Below, in pieces: positions 1 through 8,715 of a DNA stretch of 64,000 nucleotides. The position numbers and the translations under genes were made by a program. Source of the stretch: Echinicola pacifica DSM 19836 (GTDB lineage: Bacteria > Bacteroidota > Bacteroidia > Cytophagales > Cyclobacteriaceae); the NCBI RefSeq assembly GCF_000373245.1, contig NZ_KB890755.1:131408-195407 (forward strand). The letters run 5' to 3'. Positions within the stretch are counted from its first letter, which is position 1; each line of letters opens with the position of its first letter. The notes beneath the pieces are model-generated. The model was not told the DNA's origin, did not search any database, and saw nothing but the letters and a program-made list of their open reading frames with translations.

Positions 1-1961
1 TGGTTTTTCCTTTCGGGTTCCTCAGCAGGGCTTAGCAGGCTATGCAGCAGCTTATAGGCGCGGTCGCCATCTAAGAACCTAGCCCAAAAATTCACCTTCC
101 ATGCCAGACTCCATCCAGTGCCATTATCACCTCTGTATTCCAGCGATTGCTTTGCTGCATCCATCAGCACAGGCTCATCTTTATAGTTGATCTCATTGCC
201 GGGATGTACCGCCCAGAGGTGAGAGACATGCCTGTGGTGGTTTTCGGGATCATCCACATCTTCCATCCACTCTTGCAGCTGACCATGCTGGCCGACTTTG
301 TTAGGGGCGATCTTTGGAAGTAACTCCCGGAGTTCCTCGGCAAAGTCCTGATCAGTACCCAGCACCTCTGCAGCCGCTATCGTATTGCGGAATAGTGCTC
401 TGATGATCTGATGATCCATTGTCGGCCCTGCTACCAAGCCACCAATTTCCGGAGAATTGGATGGGGAGCTGATCAGGTAGCCGCTGTTGGGATCCAAGTA
501 TAGGAATTGGGAAAAGAATAATGCCGCTTCCTTCATTAAGGAATAGTTCTCGGCTAAAAATGAAGCATCCTGACTGAATAAATAATGTTCCCAAATATGG
601 GTGGACAGCCATGCTCCTCCCGTCACCCAAATCCCATGGTGGGAAGCGTTGACCGGAGCAGCGCCGCGCCACAGATCCACATTATGATGAGCCACCCATC
701 CTTCAGCACCATAGTGCTCGGAGGCGACCTTGCCTCCCGTCTGGGAGAGGTCCCGGATGAAGTCGAATAAGGGTTCATGGCATTCTGCCAAATTCGCCAT
801 TTCCACTGGCCAGTAATTCACCTCCAAATTGATATTTGTGGTATATCCACTCAACCAAGGTGGTTTGATCTTATCATTCCACAGGCCCTGAAGGGTCGGT
901 GGAAGTGTCCCCGGTCTGCTGCTGGCGATCATAAGATACCGAGCATACTGGACGTATAGTGCGATGAGCTGTGGATCTTCAGGGTTCTTCCAGAAGTCAT
1001 ATATTCTCTTATCTGTAGGGATGGTCTCTCGCTCATCTCCCCCAAGATCTAATGAAAATCGATCAAAGAGCTCCTTATAGTCAGCAAGATGAGCCGACTT
1101 CAGCTGATCATAGGTCTTCCCTTCCATGGATTGGAGGTAGCCTTCGGCCAAAGTCGTAGCGTCTGCGCTTATATCCTGAAAGTCAATATAATTGGTGGCT
1201 GCCACCAGTTTAATAGTAGCCTGTGAGGCATTTTTGATGGATAGCTTTCCTTCTTTTTCCATCAGCTCACCATCGCTTTCCACCTTGATTTTTGCGATTC
1301 CACTCAGCACCCCATTGCTCAGCTGCACTTCCAGCTGCTGACCGGCAGCAGAAGCACTCACCGTCTTGGTTTCATGGACAGCATCCAGCCATACGCTGAA
1401 GTCCAATGCTCCTTTTTTGCTGGCCGCAATATGAATCACGATCGCCTGATCAGGATGACTCGAAAAGAGACTACGGTCAAATCGCACTCCATCCACCTCA
1501 TAGGACACCTTAGTCAAGGCATTCTCCAGGTCCAATTCACGAGAATATTTGGAATAATCCTGGTGACCCAAAAACTCCATATACAAATCCCCAAAGGGCT
1601 GATACGGCAGCTGGGTGATGGGAATACTCATAAACTTCTCCGTGGCTAGGTCCTGTGCCTCCAGCTGCTTGCCTTCCGCCAATAAGGTGCGGATCTCGTC
1701 GAGGTACAGATGTGCATCTTTATGAGAATAATCATGCGGCTCCCCCGCCCAAAGAGTCTCTTCATTGAACTGAATATGAGCCTTCTCCACTCCCCCAAAT
1801 ACCATCGCTCCTAGCCTGCCATTCCCTACCGGAAGTGCCTCGGTCCACTCCTCAGCAGGCTGCTGGTAATGGAGCCGTACCTTCTCCTGGGCCTGAGCCA
1901 AGGAGGAAAGGAATAATAAACAGCCAAGTCCTAAGAATCTAATCGCTTTAAAATCAATCAT
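1..1961 (-). CDS. GH95 alpha-L-fucosidase / alpha-L-galactosidase, C-terminus beyond window
   Basis: Partial gene; the first 653 codons are present and it stays open to the left edge. Reading the minus strand from an ATG at 1961 gives a signal peptide (MIDFKAIRFLGLG..., ending in LAQA) and then the GH95 start EEWTEALPVGNGRLGAMVFGG. Family residues are visible: the N-I-N pair at residues 376-378 in TTNINLEVNYW, a Glu at 505 in SSPSNSPE, and an Asp at 612 in YRGDNGTGWSLAWK. In the family these positions correspond to the inverting active site (Asn pair, acid Glu, Asp). GH95 enzymes remove alpha-1,2-L-fucose, and some prefer alpha-L-galactose. The ATG lies inside the end of the upstream sulfatase gene (8-nt overlap, ATGATTGA), so translation is probably coupled. 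Periplasmic location is inferred. Which of fucose or L-galactose is the substrate cannot be told from this. Confidence 0.93.
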   Translation of the reverse strand, partial: MIDFKAIRFLGLGCLLFLSSLAQAQEKVRLHYQQPAEEWTEALPVGNGRLGAMVFGGVEKAHIQFNEETLWAGEPHDYSHKDAHLYLDEIRTLLAEGKQLEAQDLATEKFMSIPITQLPYQPFGDLYMEFLGHQDYSKYSRELDLENALTKVSYEVDGVRFDRSLFSSHPDQAIVIHIAASKKGALDFSVWLDAVHETKTVSASAAGQQLEVQLSNGVLSGIAKIKVESDGELMEKEGKLSIKNASQATIKLVAATNYIDFQDISADATTLAEGYLQSMEGKTYDQLKSAHLADYKELFDRFSLDLGGDERETIPTDKRIYDFWKNPEDPQLIALYVQYARYLMIASSRPGTLPPTLQGLWNDKIKPPWLSGYTTNINLEVNYWPVEMANLAECHEPLFDFIRDLSQTGGKVASEHYGAEGWVAHHNVDLWRGAAPVNASHHGIWVTGGAWLSTHIWEHYLFSQDASFLAENYSLMKEAALFFSQFLYLDPNSGYLISSPSNSPEIGGLVAGPTMDHQIIRALFRNTIAAAEVLGTDQDFAEELRELLPKIAPNKVGQHGQLQEWMEDVDDPENHHRHVSHLWAVHPGNEINYKDEPVLMDAAKQSLEYRGDNGTGWSLAWKVNFWARFLDGDRAYKLLHSLLSPAEEPERKN

Positions 1962-3513
1962 TCCAGTGTGCTTCAATGATTTTTAAAATCTCCTCATTAT
2001 CACTGTCTGTGTCTTTCACTTCTTCGCGCTTATTGATGATCTCTTGCTTCAGCTCGGCCACCACCTTGCGGTATTCCGGATCATTATAGGCATTATGCAA
2101 TTCATTTGGATCTTCCTGAAGGTCAAACAGCTCCCAATAACCGGAATTTGGCACGGCATCTGCAAATCCATTTCCGTAATAGAAAGCCAATTTATATCGC
2201 TCTCCTCGTACCCCAAAATGACCCGGACGATCTGTGGAATGATCCCAGTATCTATAGTAGGAATATTTACGCCAGTTGACAGAGGTTTTGCCCTTCAGAT
2301 TCTCTCTGAAGCTCACTCCCTGCATGGTTTCTGGATAGTCTATTCCTGCATAATCTGCAAATAGCGCTGAGAAATCTACATTCTCAATCAAATCATCATT
2401 CCGCTGTCCAGCGGCAATTTCCTTAGGATATCGGATCACAAATGGCATATGAATAGACTCTTCATATATCAGTCGCTTGTCAAACCATCCATGCTCCCCT
2501 AAGAAATATCCTTGGTCGGCGGTATAGATCACTATTGTATTTTCGGCCAGGCCAGATTCTTCTAAATAATTCAATAGCTTACCGATATTATCATCCACGG
2601 CAGCACCACTACGCATAAAGTCCTTTACTACTTTCTGGTAGGTTTTAAATCTTGCCTCGTCATTACCCAGTCCATCCACGTCATAGGGCAGTTCAGGGTA
2701 AGCCATATAATCTACTCGCTTGCTTGGGTTAGCGGTGGCATCTAGCATTCTTAAGGTGAGGTTATCCAGCGACTGTCCCTTAAAAACGCGGCCATTGGTT
2801 TCCGGGCCTTGATCATAAAAAGTCGCTGGCACAGGAATCACAGAATTTTCGTATAGCTTGCTGAATCGCTCAGGATAATCAAAAGGCTCATGGGTGGCCT
2901 TAAAATGGCACATCAACATGAAAGGCTTCGACTCATCTCTATTTTCTATCCAATCAATGGACATATCGGTGATGACATCGGTGCTGAATCCCTCGTATGC
3001 CTTACCTCCTTTGGAGTAATCTTCCCAGTTGTCCTTGGTCTTCATGATAGGATCCCAATACCGACCCTGGCCTGGTAGCACGCAGTAATAATCAAATCCC
3101 GCAGGCTCCTGCTTGAGGTGCCACTTGCCGATGAGAGAGGTCTGATATCCTCCCGTCTGCATCGCCTTGGCGATATTATAATGGCTAGGCGGTAGGCCTG
3201 CTCCCAAGGTGGTCACCCCATTTATATGGCTATATTGCCCAGTGAGGATGGTCGCCCGACTGGGTGAGCAGATGGAATTGGATACTAGACAGTTGTCCAA
3301 AACCATGCCCTCTGAGGCCAGTCGCTTGATATTGGGCGTATGAACATAACCCTCCAATAGGCCTCCATAAATCCCCCATGCCTGCGCGGTGTGGTCATCA
3401 GACATGATAAATAATATATTAGGGCGCTCCTGTTTCTTGCTTTGGGAATAAGCAGTGGTAAACAATAGGCTTAATAAGGTGGAGCAGATTATTGCTTTTA
3501 CTTTCAAGTTCAT
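1954..3513 (-). CDS. Sulfatase, formylglycine-dependent S1 family (S1_11-like)
   Basis: A 519-residue exported sulfatase. The signal peptide covers about residues 1-23. The first metal-binding Asp pair is D39-D40 (IMSDDHT), the formylglycine motif is C82-S-P-S-R86, and a downstream segment, YTADQGYFLGEHGWFDKR, supplies the second half of the calcium site. The combination of SDDHT and DQGxxLGEHGWFDKR is what I associate with subfamily S1_11 (6-O-sulfatases on GlcNAc, or on L-galactose in porphyran), but the subfamily is a recollection and not a computed assignment. It is the first gene of a two-gene unit: its stop codon overlaps the GH95 start, which suggests that desulfation precedes removal of the alpha-L-sugar. 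Cys82 needs conversion to formylglycine by a maturase that is not encoded in this window. Confidence 0.95.
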   Translation of the reverse strand: MNLKVKAIICSTLLSLLFTTAYSQSKKQERPNILFIMSDDHTAQAWGIYGGLLEGYVHTPNIKRLASEGMVLDNCLVSNSICSPSRATILTGQYSHINGVTTLGAGLPPSHYNIAKAMQTGGYQTSLIGKWHLKQEPAGFDYYCVLPGQGRYWDPIMKTKDNWEDYSKGGKAYEGFSTDVITDMSIDWIENRDESKPFMLMCHFKATHEPFDYPERFSKLYENSVIPVPATFYDQGPETNGRVFKGQSLDNLTLRMLDATANPSKRVDYMAYPELPYDVDGLGNDEARFKTYQKVVKDFMRSGAAVDDNIGKLLNYLEESGLAENTIVIYTADQGYFLGEHGWFDKRLIYEESIHMPFVIRYPKEIAAGQRNDDLIENVDFSALFADYAGIDYPETMQGVSFRENLKGKTSVNWRKYSYYRYWDHSTDRPGHFGVRGERYKLAFYYGNGFADAVPNSGYWELFDLQEDPNELHNAYNDPEYRKVVAELKQEIINKREEVKDTDSDNEEILKIIEAHWND

Positions 3514-3732
3514 TCTTATTGTCTTTATGGGGTAATACTATTTTATAGTTTGGGTCAATTTTATTTCTTCCCCTCGATGGAAAAGGCCTGGCATTAGCTT
3601 AAGCCTACGCTATTTCACTAACTTCTATAAACCAAAATACTGGCGTAAAGCATTTCGTCCTCCATTCCTCTCCTCTCCACGGCCGATCGAGGCCAGGACT
3701 ATATGAACCAGGTCCTGTTCAAAGAGTAATTA

Positions 3733-3767
3733 GGGCTATTCTCCTCCTTGCATAAGGAGAATAGCCC
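3733..3767 (-). terminator. Hairpin after the sulfatase pair, possible terminator
   Basis: A 13-bp perfect inverted repeat (gggctattctcct at 3733-3745, aggagaatagccc at 3755-3767) begins 18 nt after the stop codon of the preceding sulfatase. There is no U-run after it on the minus strand, so it may be an RNA 3'-end stabiliser and not a strong intrinsic terminator. The rest of 3514-3784 (promoter space for the next sulfatase) shows nothing I can name. Confidence 0.45.
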
Positions 3768-3784
3768 GGGGTAATGGGTATTTC

Positions 3785-5320
3785 TTATCCCAATACCTCT
3801 TTATAAGTTGCAGAAAGGTCCACCGGATCCTTCATATCCTGCTGCAATTTCAGCAACTCGTCGAATAGCTGGTTTACCTTAGACTTCATGGCTGGGTCAG
3901 CGGCGAGATCCTTCATCTCGTTAGGATCAGCATTGAGGTCGTAGAGCAGGACTTTATTGATTTTAGGATAAACAATGAGTTTATATCCATCCTTTCGGAT
4001 CATCCTTTGGAGGTGTCTATAGGCACCGTATATCTCAGTATAATGCCCTGTGGCCTGATTATCCTCGACGATATCCATGAAGCTATTGAAGTGCACATAG
4101 GAAGGCTTTTCGATTCCTGCCAGCTCCAAGCTGGAAGCCATAATATCCTGTAGATATACTTCCTGATCTAATTTCACCCCTTTGGGTACGCCGGGACCGG
4201 TCACCATAAGAGGAACCCTAATGCTATGATCATATAGACTCTGCTTGCCTATCAGACCATGATTCCCCACAGACAGCCCATGATCTGCGGTCATGAAAAT
4301 ATAAGTGTTATCGAGTTTTCCCGAAGCCTCCAAGGCATCCAAGATTTTCCCTATTTGCTCATCGAGGTGGCTGATGATGGCATAGTATTCCTGTCTATGG
4401 ACCTTCACGGCATATTCGGTCCGCGGGAAGGGTGCCAAAGCCTCATCTCTGAGTGTCGGTTCTGCCCCTATATCATCTTTATAAGGGTATTCCGGCAGAA
4501 AACTCTCGGGGATTTCGATCTCCTCCAGCGGGTACATATCGATATATTCCTTGGGAGCCTGTCTAGGATCGTGAGGAGCATTGAAGGCCAAATACATAAA
4601 AAAAGGATCCTCCTTTTGGCTAGCGGCTTGGATAAAATCTATGGCATCGTCCCTTACCACTTCACTCCAGTGCTTGCCACCCTTCCAGAAGCCTCCATTT
4701 ATGGTATCATAAGGCTGCCATTCCTGATCTTCAGGACTTTTTGGTCTACCATATCCTAGTGGCATATAGTCGTTCCAGTCCTTCATATCTCCTGACTCGG
4801 CCTTCCATTTTTTAACTGCTGCACCCAGCTGATTTCCATTGTCTTTTGGCATGCCTGCACGGATATGTCTGGCCTCCTGAAAAACCTGATCGGCCGGAGC
4901 CTCCACATGCCATTTGCCAGTCATATAAGTAGAATACCCCGCACCTTCCATCAGTTGTGGCCAGGTATGTTCCAAGGCTGTGCTATCTCCTTTGCCCCAT
5001 TGCTTTGCTACCTCTTGTGCATCCCAAATATAAGAGCCAGATATCATCATGGATCGTGAGGCCACGCAAATGGCCCCATTCCATCCGCCCATATTATAGG
5101 CATGGGTAAAACTGGTGCCATCTGCTACCAAACGGTCCAGGTTGGGCGTATGAATTTCGCTATTGCCCAAGGCCTGGATGGAGGCAAAGGTCTGATCGTC
5201 TGTAAACAAAAAGACAATATTAGGTTTTCCTTTGCCCTCAGCCTGGTCTTCAGCCCCGGGGTTTCCCGAGCAGGCTGCCAGACAAAAAAAGGCGCAAATA
5301 GAATAAAAGATTTTTCTCAT
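3785..5320 (-). CDS. Sulfatase, formylglycine-dependent S1 family, lipoprotein
   Basis: A 511-residue sulfatase with a lipoprotein signal ending LAAC17, so it is probably anchored in a membrane. It has D41-D42 (FLFTDDQT) as metal ligands and a formylglycine motif with Ala in place of Pro, C85-V-A-S-R89, which both aerobic and anaerobic maturases tolerate in known sulfatases. Further catalytic-site segments are GKWHVE around residue 140 and FMTADHGLSVGNHGLIGKQSLYDHS in the second half. The tract NMGGWNGAICVASR before the active Cys is typical of one S1 branch whose number I cannot assign without SulfAtlas. It follows another sulfatase by 67 nt in the SusCD operon, so it probably handles oligosaccharides bound by that SusD. 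Confidence 0.94.
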   Translation of the reverse strand: MRKIFYSICAFFCLAACSGNPGAEDQAEGKGKPNIVFLFTDDQTFASIQALGNSEIHTPNLDRLVADGTSFTHAYNMGGWNGAICVASRSMMISGSYIWDAQEVAKQWGKGDSTALEHTWPQLMEGAGYSTYMTGKWHVEAPADQVFQEARHIRAGMPKDNGNQLGAAVKKWKAESGDMKDWNDYMPLGYGRPKSPEDQEWQPYDTINGGFWKGGKHWSEVVRDDAIDFIQAASQKEDPFFMYLAFNAPHDPRQAPKEYIDMYPLEEIEIPESFLPEYPYKDDIGAEPTLRDEALAPFPRTEYAVKVHRQEYYAIISHLDEQIGKILDALEASGKLDNTYIFMTADHGLSVGNHGLIGKQSLYDHSIRVPLMVTGPGVPKGVKLDQEVYLQDIMASSLELAGIEKPSYVHFNSFMDIVEDNQATGHYTEIYGAYRHLQRMIRKDGYKLIVYPKINKVLLYDLNADPNEMKDLAADPAMKSKVNQLFDELLKLQQDMKDPVDLSATYKEVLG

Positions 5321-5387
5321 TTCTCTTAATTTTTGGGGGGTTAAATGATGTATCTAAAGAATTTAAATCAATTTAGCACATTTTTTT

Positions 5388-6848
5388 TCAATAATCCCCC
5401 TCCTCAGAGCTTCGATCCACAGACACCTTCCATTTCTTCCAATATTCTACCATTTCTGCCAGTTTTTCCGGCTGTTTCTTCGCCAAATCTACCGTTTCAT
5501 TAGGATCATTTTTGATATTATAAAGCTCAAATTCCTGGTTTTCATTTGCGCGGTAGAGCTTATAGTCTTCCTCGATTAATGCCAGCTGTTCCTGATAAGC
5601 AAATGCTAATGGCTTCTCTCTCTTTTGCATCTCTCCCGTCAGGTAAGGGAATAAGTCCACCCCATCATAGGGACGCTGATTAGCCGCTATATCCACCCCA
5701 AGGATATTGGCAATGGTAGGGAAATAATCAGAGGTAAATGTAGGTGCATCGATGCTGGTTCCCGGCTGGATAGTCCCTTTCCATTCTATGATTCCAGGCA
5801 CTCTTAATCCCCCTTCATACAGGCTTCTCTTCCTGCCTTTGAGACCCTTGGTCAATCCTTGTGTACGACCTTGAACCGCTTTGCCTTCGGGACCATTATC
5901 GCTGGTATAGAAGATCACCGTATTCTCCGCTACACCTAGCTCTTCCAGAGTCTGTCTTAGTCGTCCCACCTGCTGATCCAGGGCCGTCAACACCCCATAA
6001 TAATGCTGCTGATCCTCTGACAAATGATCATACATGGCGCGGTCTTCCTCGCCAGCTAGTACCGGTAAATGCGGAGTGTGAAACCATACTACAGCCATAA
6101 ATGGCTGATCATCCTTCACCGCATTTTCTATAAATGGAATAGCCCTGTCCATGATCACCCTAGAATCATCCCCCTCGAGGTTATCAGTGACGATCTCTCC
6201 CGGTCCCGTCCAATAGAAAGTATTGAAAGGTGCTCCTTCTTTCAGGTGACCGCTGACGTCCCCGGCAGACTTCGGAGGTGTAATCATAGGGTCCCATGTG
6301 GGAACTTTAGATTCGGTCACGAAACTTACATCATATCCATTGTCCCATGGTGGAGCATAATCCTTATCAAAATGAGCTCTGCCGCCACGATTGGCATCCA
6401 GGGTGTCCCGTGTGAGGGTACCCAAATGCCATTTACCAAAATGACCGGTGGTATATCCTTCTCCCTTAGCCATCTCTGGCAAGGTGATTTCCTGGTCTTT
6501 TACATGGCCGCAGTTGGCATTACATATCCCATATCTCAAAGGGTGACGGCCAGTAATGACGCTTCCCCGTGTGGGAGAGCAAACGGAGCCCCCTGAATAA
6601 AATCGGTTAAACACTGCCCCATTGGTGGCCATATCATCGAGGTTGGGAGTTTTTAATTCCGGGTGTCCATTATACCCTGTATCTCCCCAGCCTTGATCAT
6701 CTGCCATCAGCAAGATGATATTGGGCTTTCTGACCTTCTCCACGATAGTGGTTTGAGTTTTGGCTCCACCGCCACAGCTGGACATCCATCCCAGCAGCAA
6801 AGCGGCCATTCCTAGCATTATTCTGTTATTCTGTACTTTGTAGATCAC
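5388..6848 (-). CDS. Sulfatase, formylglycine-dependent S1 family, lipoprotein
   Basis: A 486-residue sulfatase read from a GTG at 6848; an ATG follows at 6818 (codon 11). The GTG start keeps Lys4 and Arg9 in front of the hydrophobic stretch and gives a proper lipoprotein signal ending at Cys25 (WMSSC), so it is preferred. Metal Asp pair D50-D51 (LMADDQGWGD), formylglycine motif C90-S-P-T-R94, GHFGKWHLG after it, and FYTSDNGPEG in the second half are all intact. It sits 91 nt behind SusD, separated from it by a 13-bp hairpin that may lower its expression. Exact sulfate position and S1 subfamily are not determinable by eye. Confidence 0.94.
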   Translation of the reverse strand: MIYKVQNNRIMLGMAALLLGWMSSCGGGAKTQTTIVEKVRKPNIILLMADDQGWGDTGYNGHPELKTPNLDDMATNGAVFNRFYSGGSVCSPTRGSVITGRHPLRYGICNANCGHVKDQEITLPEMAKGEGYTTGHFGKWHLGTLTRDTLDANRGGRAHFDKDYAPPWDNGYDVSFVTESKVPTWDPMITPPKSAGDVSGHLKEGAPFNTFYWTGPGEIVTDNLEGDDSRVIMDRAIPFIENAVKDDQPFMAVVWFHTPHLPVLAGEEDRAMYDHLSEDQQHYYGVLTALDQQVGRLRQTLEELGVAENTVIFYTSDNGPEGKAVQGRTQGLTKGLKGRKRSLYEGGLRVPGIIEWKGTIQPGTSIDAPTFTSDYFPTIANILGVDIAANQRPYDGVDLFPYLTGEMQKREKPLAFAYQEQLALIEEDYKLYRANENQEFELYNIKNDPNETVDLAKKQPEKLAEMVEYWKKWKVSVDRSSEEGDY

Positions 6849-6893
6849 TGTTTTTAAGATTTTTTCAATGAGGACATAATATCGCTAAAAAGA

Positions 6894-6930
6894 TACTCCG
6901 ATAATAATAATTACTAGTATTATCGGAGTA
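6894..6930 (-). terminator. Hairpin between SusD and downstream sulfatases (attenuator-like)
   Basis: A perfect 13-bp inverted repeat (tactccgataata at 6894-6906, tattatcggagta at 6918-6930, 11-nt loop) starts 9 nt after the SusD stop. On the minus strand it is followed by ATCTTTTT, a short U-rich tract. Because co-directional sulfatase genes follow, it probably acts as a leaky terminator or a 3'-stabilising hairpin that keeps SusCD transcript above enzyme transcript. Confidence 0.6.
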
Positions 6931-6939
6931 GCTCTTCCA

Positions 6940-8637
6940 TTACCAACCTGGATTTTGTCTTATATTAGGATTGGCATCGATTACCTTCTGAGGGATGGGC
7001 AGGAGGTAGAATTTATCGTTCCACACTCGATTATAAGAGTCTCCATCCGCTTTGAATTTTGGTCCGATGAGGTCCCCTGGCAGCTCGGTGCTTTCTGGAA
7101 TTCCATAAACCTGAGTGATAACCTGATCCCCCAATTTATATCTCCAGATATCAAACCAACGCTGTGGGCCTTCTCCCGCAAACTCATACCGGCGCTCCAA
7201 TAGTATCGCATCGATCATCTGATTGCCTGTGGTACCACGGGTGATCGTCGGCAGGCCGATCTCAGCATATAATGGCATGCCCACTCGCGCTCTTACCTGA
7301 TCCAAATACACCAATGCCTCCGCCTCTTTACCTTGGCCCGCAAGGGCTTCAGCATACATTAATAGCACCTCCGAATAACGAATCACCTTGATATCTACAT
7401 CCGCTCGGTCCAGTGCCGGGATATCAAAAGTCAGGTATTTTCGGAAATTATAACCTGTAGGGTTTACCGTTGAATTGATATTATCGGCTGTTCCATTTGG
7501 ATTGATATTAGGATGCGGCTGGAATTCATAATCCAGGTCAGGATTGCCCTTGCTGGGTAGCAAGTCCCCCGGAAGGATCACTGACACTGCCAATCTAGGA
7601 TCTCTATTTTCCCAGGGATTTGCAGGATCATAGGAAGGATCATTGATGGGAAACAGGCCATTGATAGTCTGCACCTCTTCAATGAAGTCAGCGGTGAATC
7701 CCGGTCTGCTTTGGTTATTCCCAAAAGTAGCCTCCAGTCCTCTCCACGCACCCTTCGGTGGCAGACGGCGAGGTAAAGAATTTGTTCTAAACTCCGGCAC
7801 ATAAGCGGTGGCAAGGATGGTCTCCGGAGACACCAGGTCACTAGCAGAGGTAAACTGCTGCGCAAACCCCTCAATTCCTTCTACGAGGGAATATTCACCA
7901 CTATTCACTATCGCCGCAGCGGCTTGCTCTGCTTCCACATATAAGCTGGCTGGATCAGAGTGCCATCCCACCGCATTGAGACAAGCTCTGGCTTTTAGGG
8001 CCAAGGCCGCACCTTTGGTGATTCGGCCATTATCGGCAGCGGCATATTGACTTGCCTCCGGCAAAATCGCAATTATCGCATCTAGCTCAGATAGCACAAA
8101 ATTGAATACTTCAATCCGGGGCGTTCTCTCAGGAAGGTCATCTGCCGAGATGGTAGTCGTGATCAATGGGACATCCCCATAGGCAAAAACCATCGCCTCA
8201 TAAATCCATACGCGAAAAAAACGTGCCTCAGCACCAAATCGGGCACGGTTACTTTCATTGAAAAACTCCGCATCAGGCAAGGCTTGCAGAAAGAAATTGA
8301 TATCTGCAATCTCTGGGTATCGGTAGAAATTGTCCAGTACCGAGGAGTTGATGGTCCAATTAAAATCCGACTCCTGACGGCCACCGCCATCATTAATATT
8401 ACGGTGGATGGCCTCATCAGTCCAGAAGTAAGGCAGCACAGGAGCTGAACCCTCCACATCGCCCTGCGGCAGGAAAGTGTACAGCTGATTGAGCGCATAG
8501 GACAGATCCGTCTCGGTCTTATAAACCGTCCCTGAGGTCAGCTCATCCAAATCCACCACATCGAGAAATCCATCACAGGAGGATAGAAACCCTAGGAACC
8601 CAACTAAAACTATTTTTATATATTTCATTTTCTTCAT
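6940..8637 (-). CDS. SusD/RagB family outer-membrane glycan-binding lipoprotein
   Basis: A 565-residue lipoprotein (signal ending FLSSC21) of the SusD/RagB class. The N-terminal helices contain the usual LDELTSGTVYKTETDLSYALNQLY stretch, followed by TPR-like helices. The C-terminal RagB signature shows RYSEVLLMYAEALAG, LLERRYEFAGEGPQRWFDIWRYK, and an ending WNDKFYLLPIPQKVIDANPN-IRQNPGW. SusD proteins form the lid over their SusC partner and capture oligosaccharides at the cell surface. The SusC gene is directly upstream (78-nt gap), and two sulfatase genes are downstream, so the ligand is probably sulfated. Regulation is most likely through the ECF sigma/FecR pair further upstream. Confidence 0.96.
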   Translation of the reverse strand: MKKMKYIKIVLVGFLGFLSSCDGFLDVVDLDELTSGTVYKTETDLSYALNQLYTFLPQGDVEGSAPVLPYFWTDEAIHRNINDGGGRQESDFNWTINSSVLDNFYRYPEIADINFFLQALPDAEFFNESNRARFGAEARFFRVWIYEAMVFAYGDVPLITTTISADDLPERTPRIEVFNFVLSELDAIIAILPEASQYAAADNGRITKGAALALKARACLNAVGWHSDPASLYVEAEQAAAAIVNSGEYSLVEGIEGFAQQFTSASDLVSPETILATAYVPEFRTNSLPRRLPPKGAWRGLEATFGNNQSRPGFTADFIEEVQTINGLFPINDPSYDPANPWENRDPRLAVSVILPGDLLPSKGNPDLDYEFQPHPNINPNGTADNINSTVNPTGYNFRKYLTFDIPALDRADVDIKVIRYSEVLLMYAEALAGQGKEAEALVYLDQVRARVGMPLYAEIGLPTITRGTTGNQMIDAILLERRYEFAGEGPQRWFDIWRYKLGDQVITQVYGIPESTELPGDLIGPKFKADGDSYNRVWNDKFYLLPIPQKVIDANPNIRQNPGW

Positions 8638-8715
8638 TTTTTTGAGTGATACTAAAATGGGGTATATCTCCTTCTATAATGGTTAAGGACATATCCCTTA
8701 AAGCATAATTAGACC

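Noticed and set aside
4259..4759. Open frame of 166 codons on the plus strand
   Set aside because: Antisense to the sulfatase that has complete active-site motifs.
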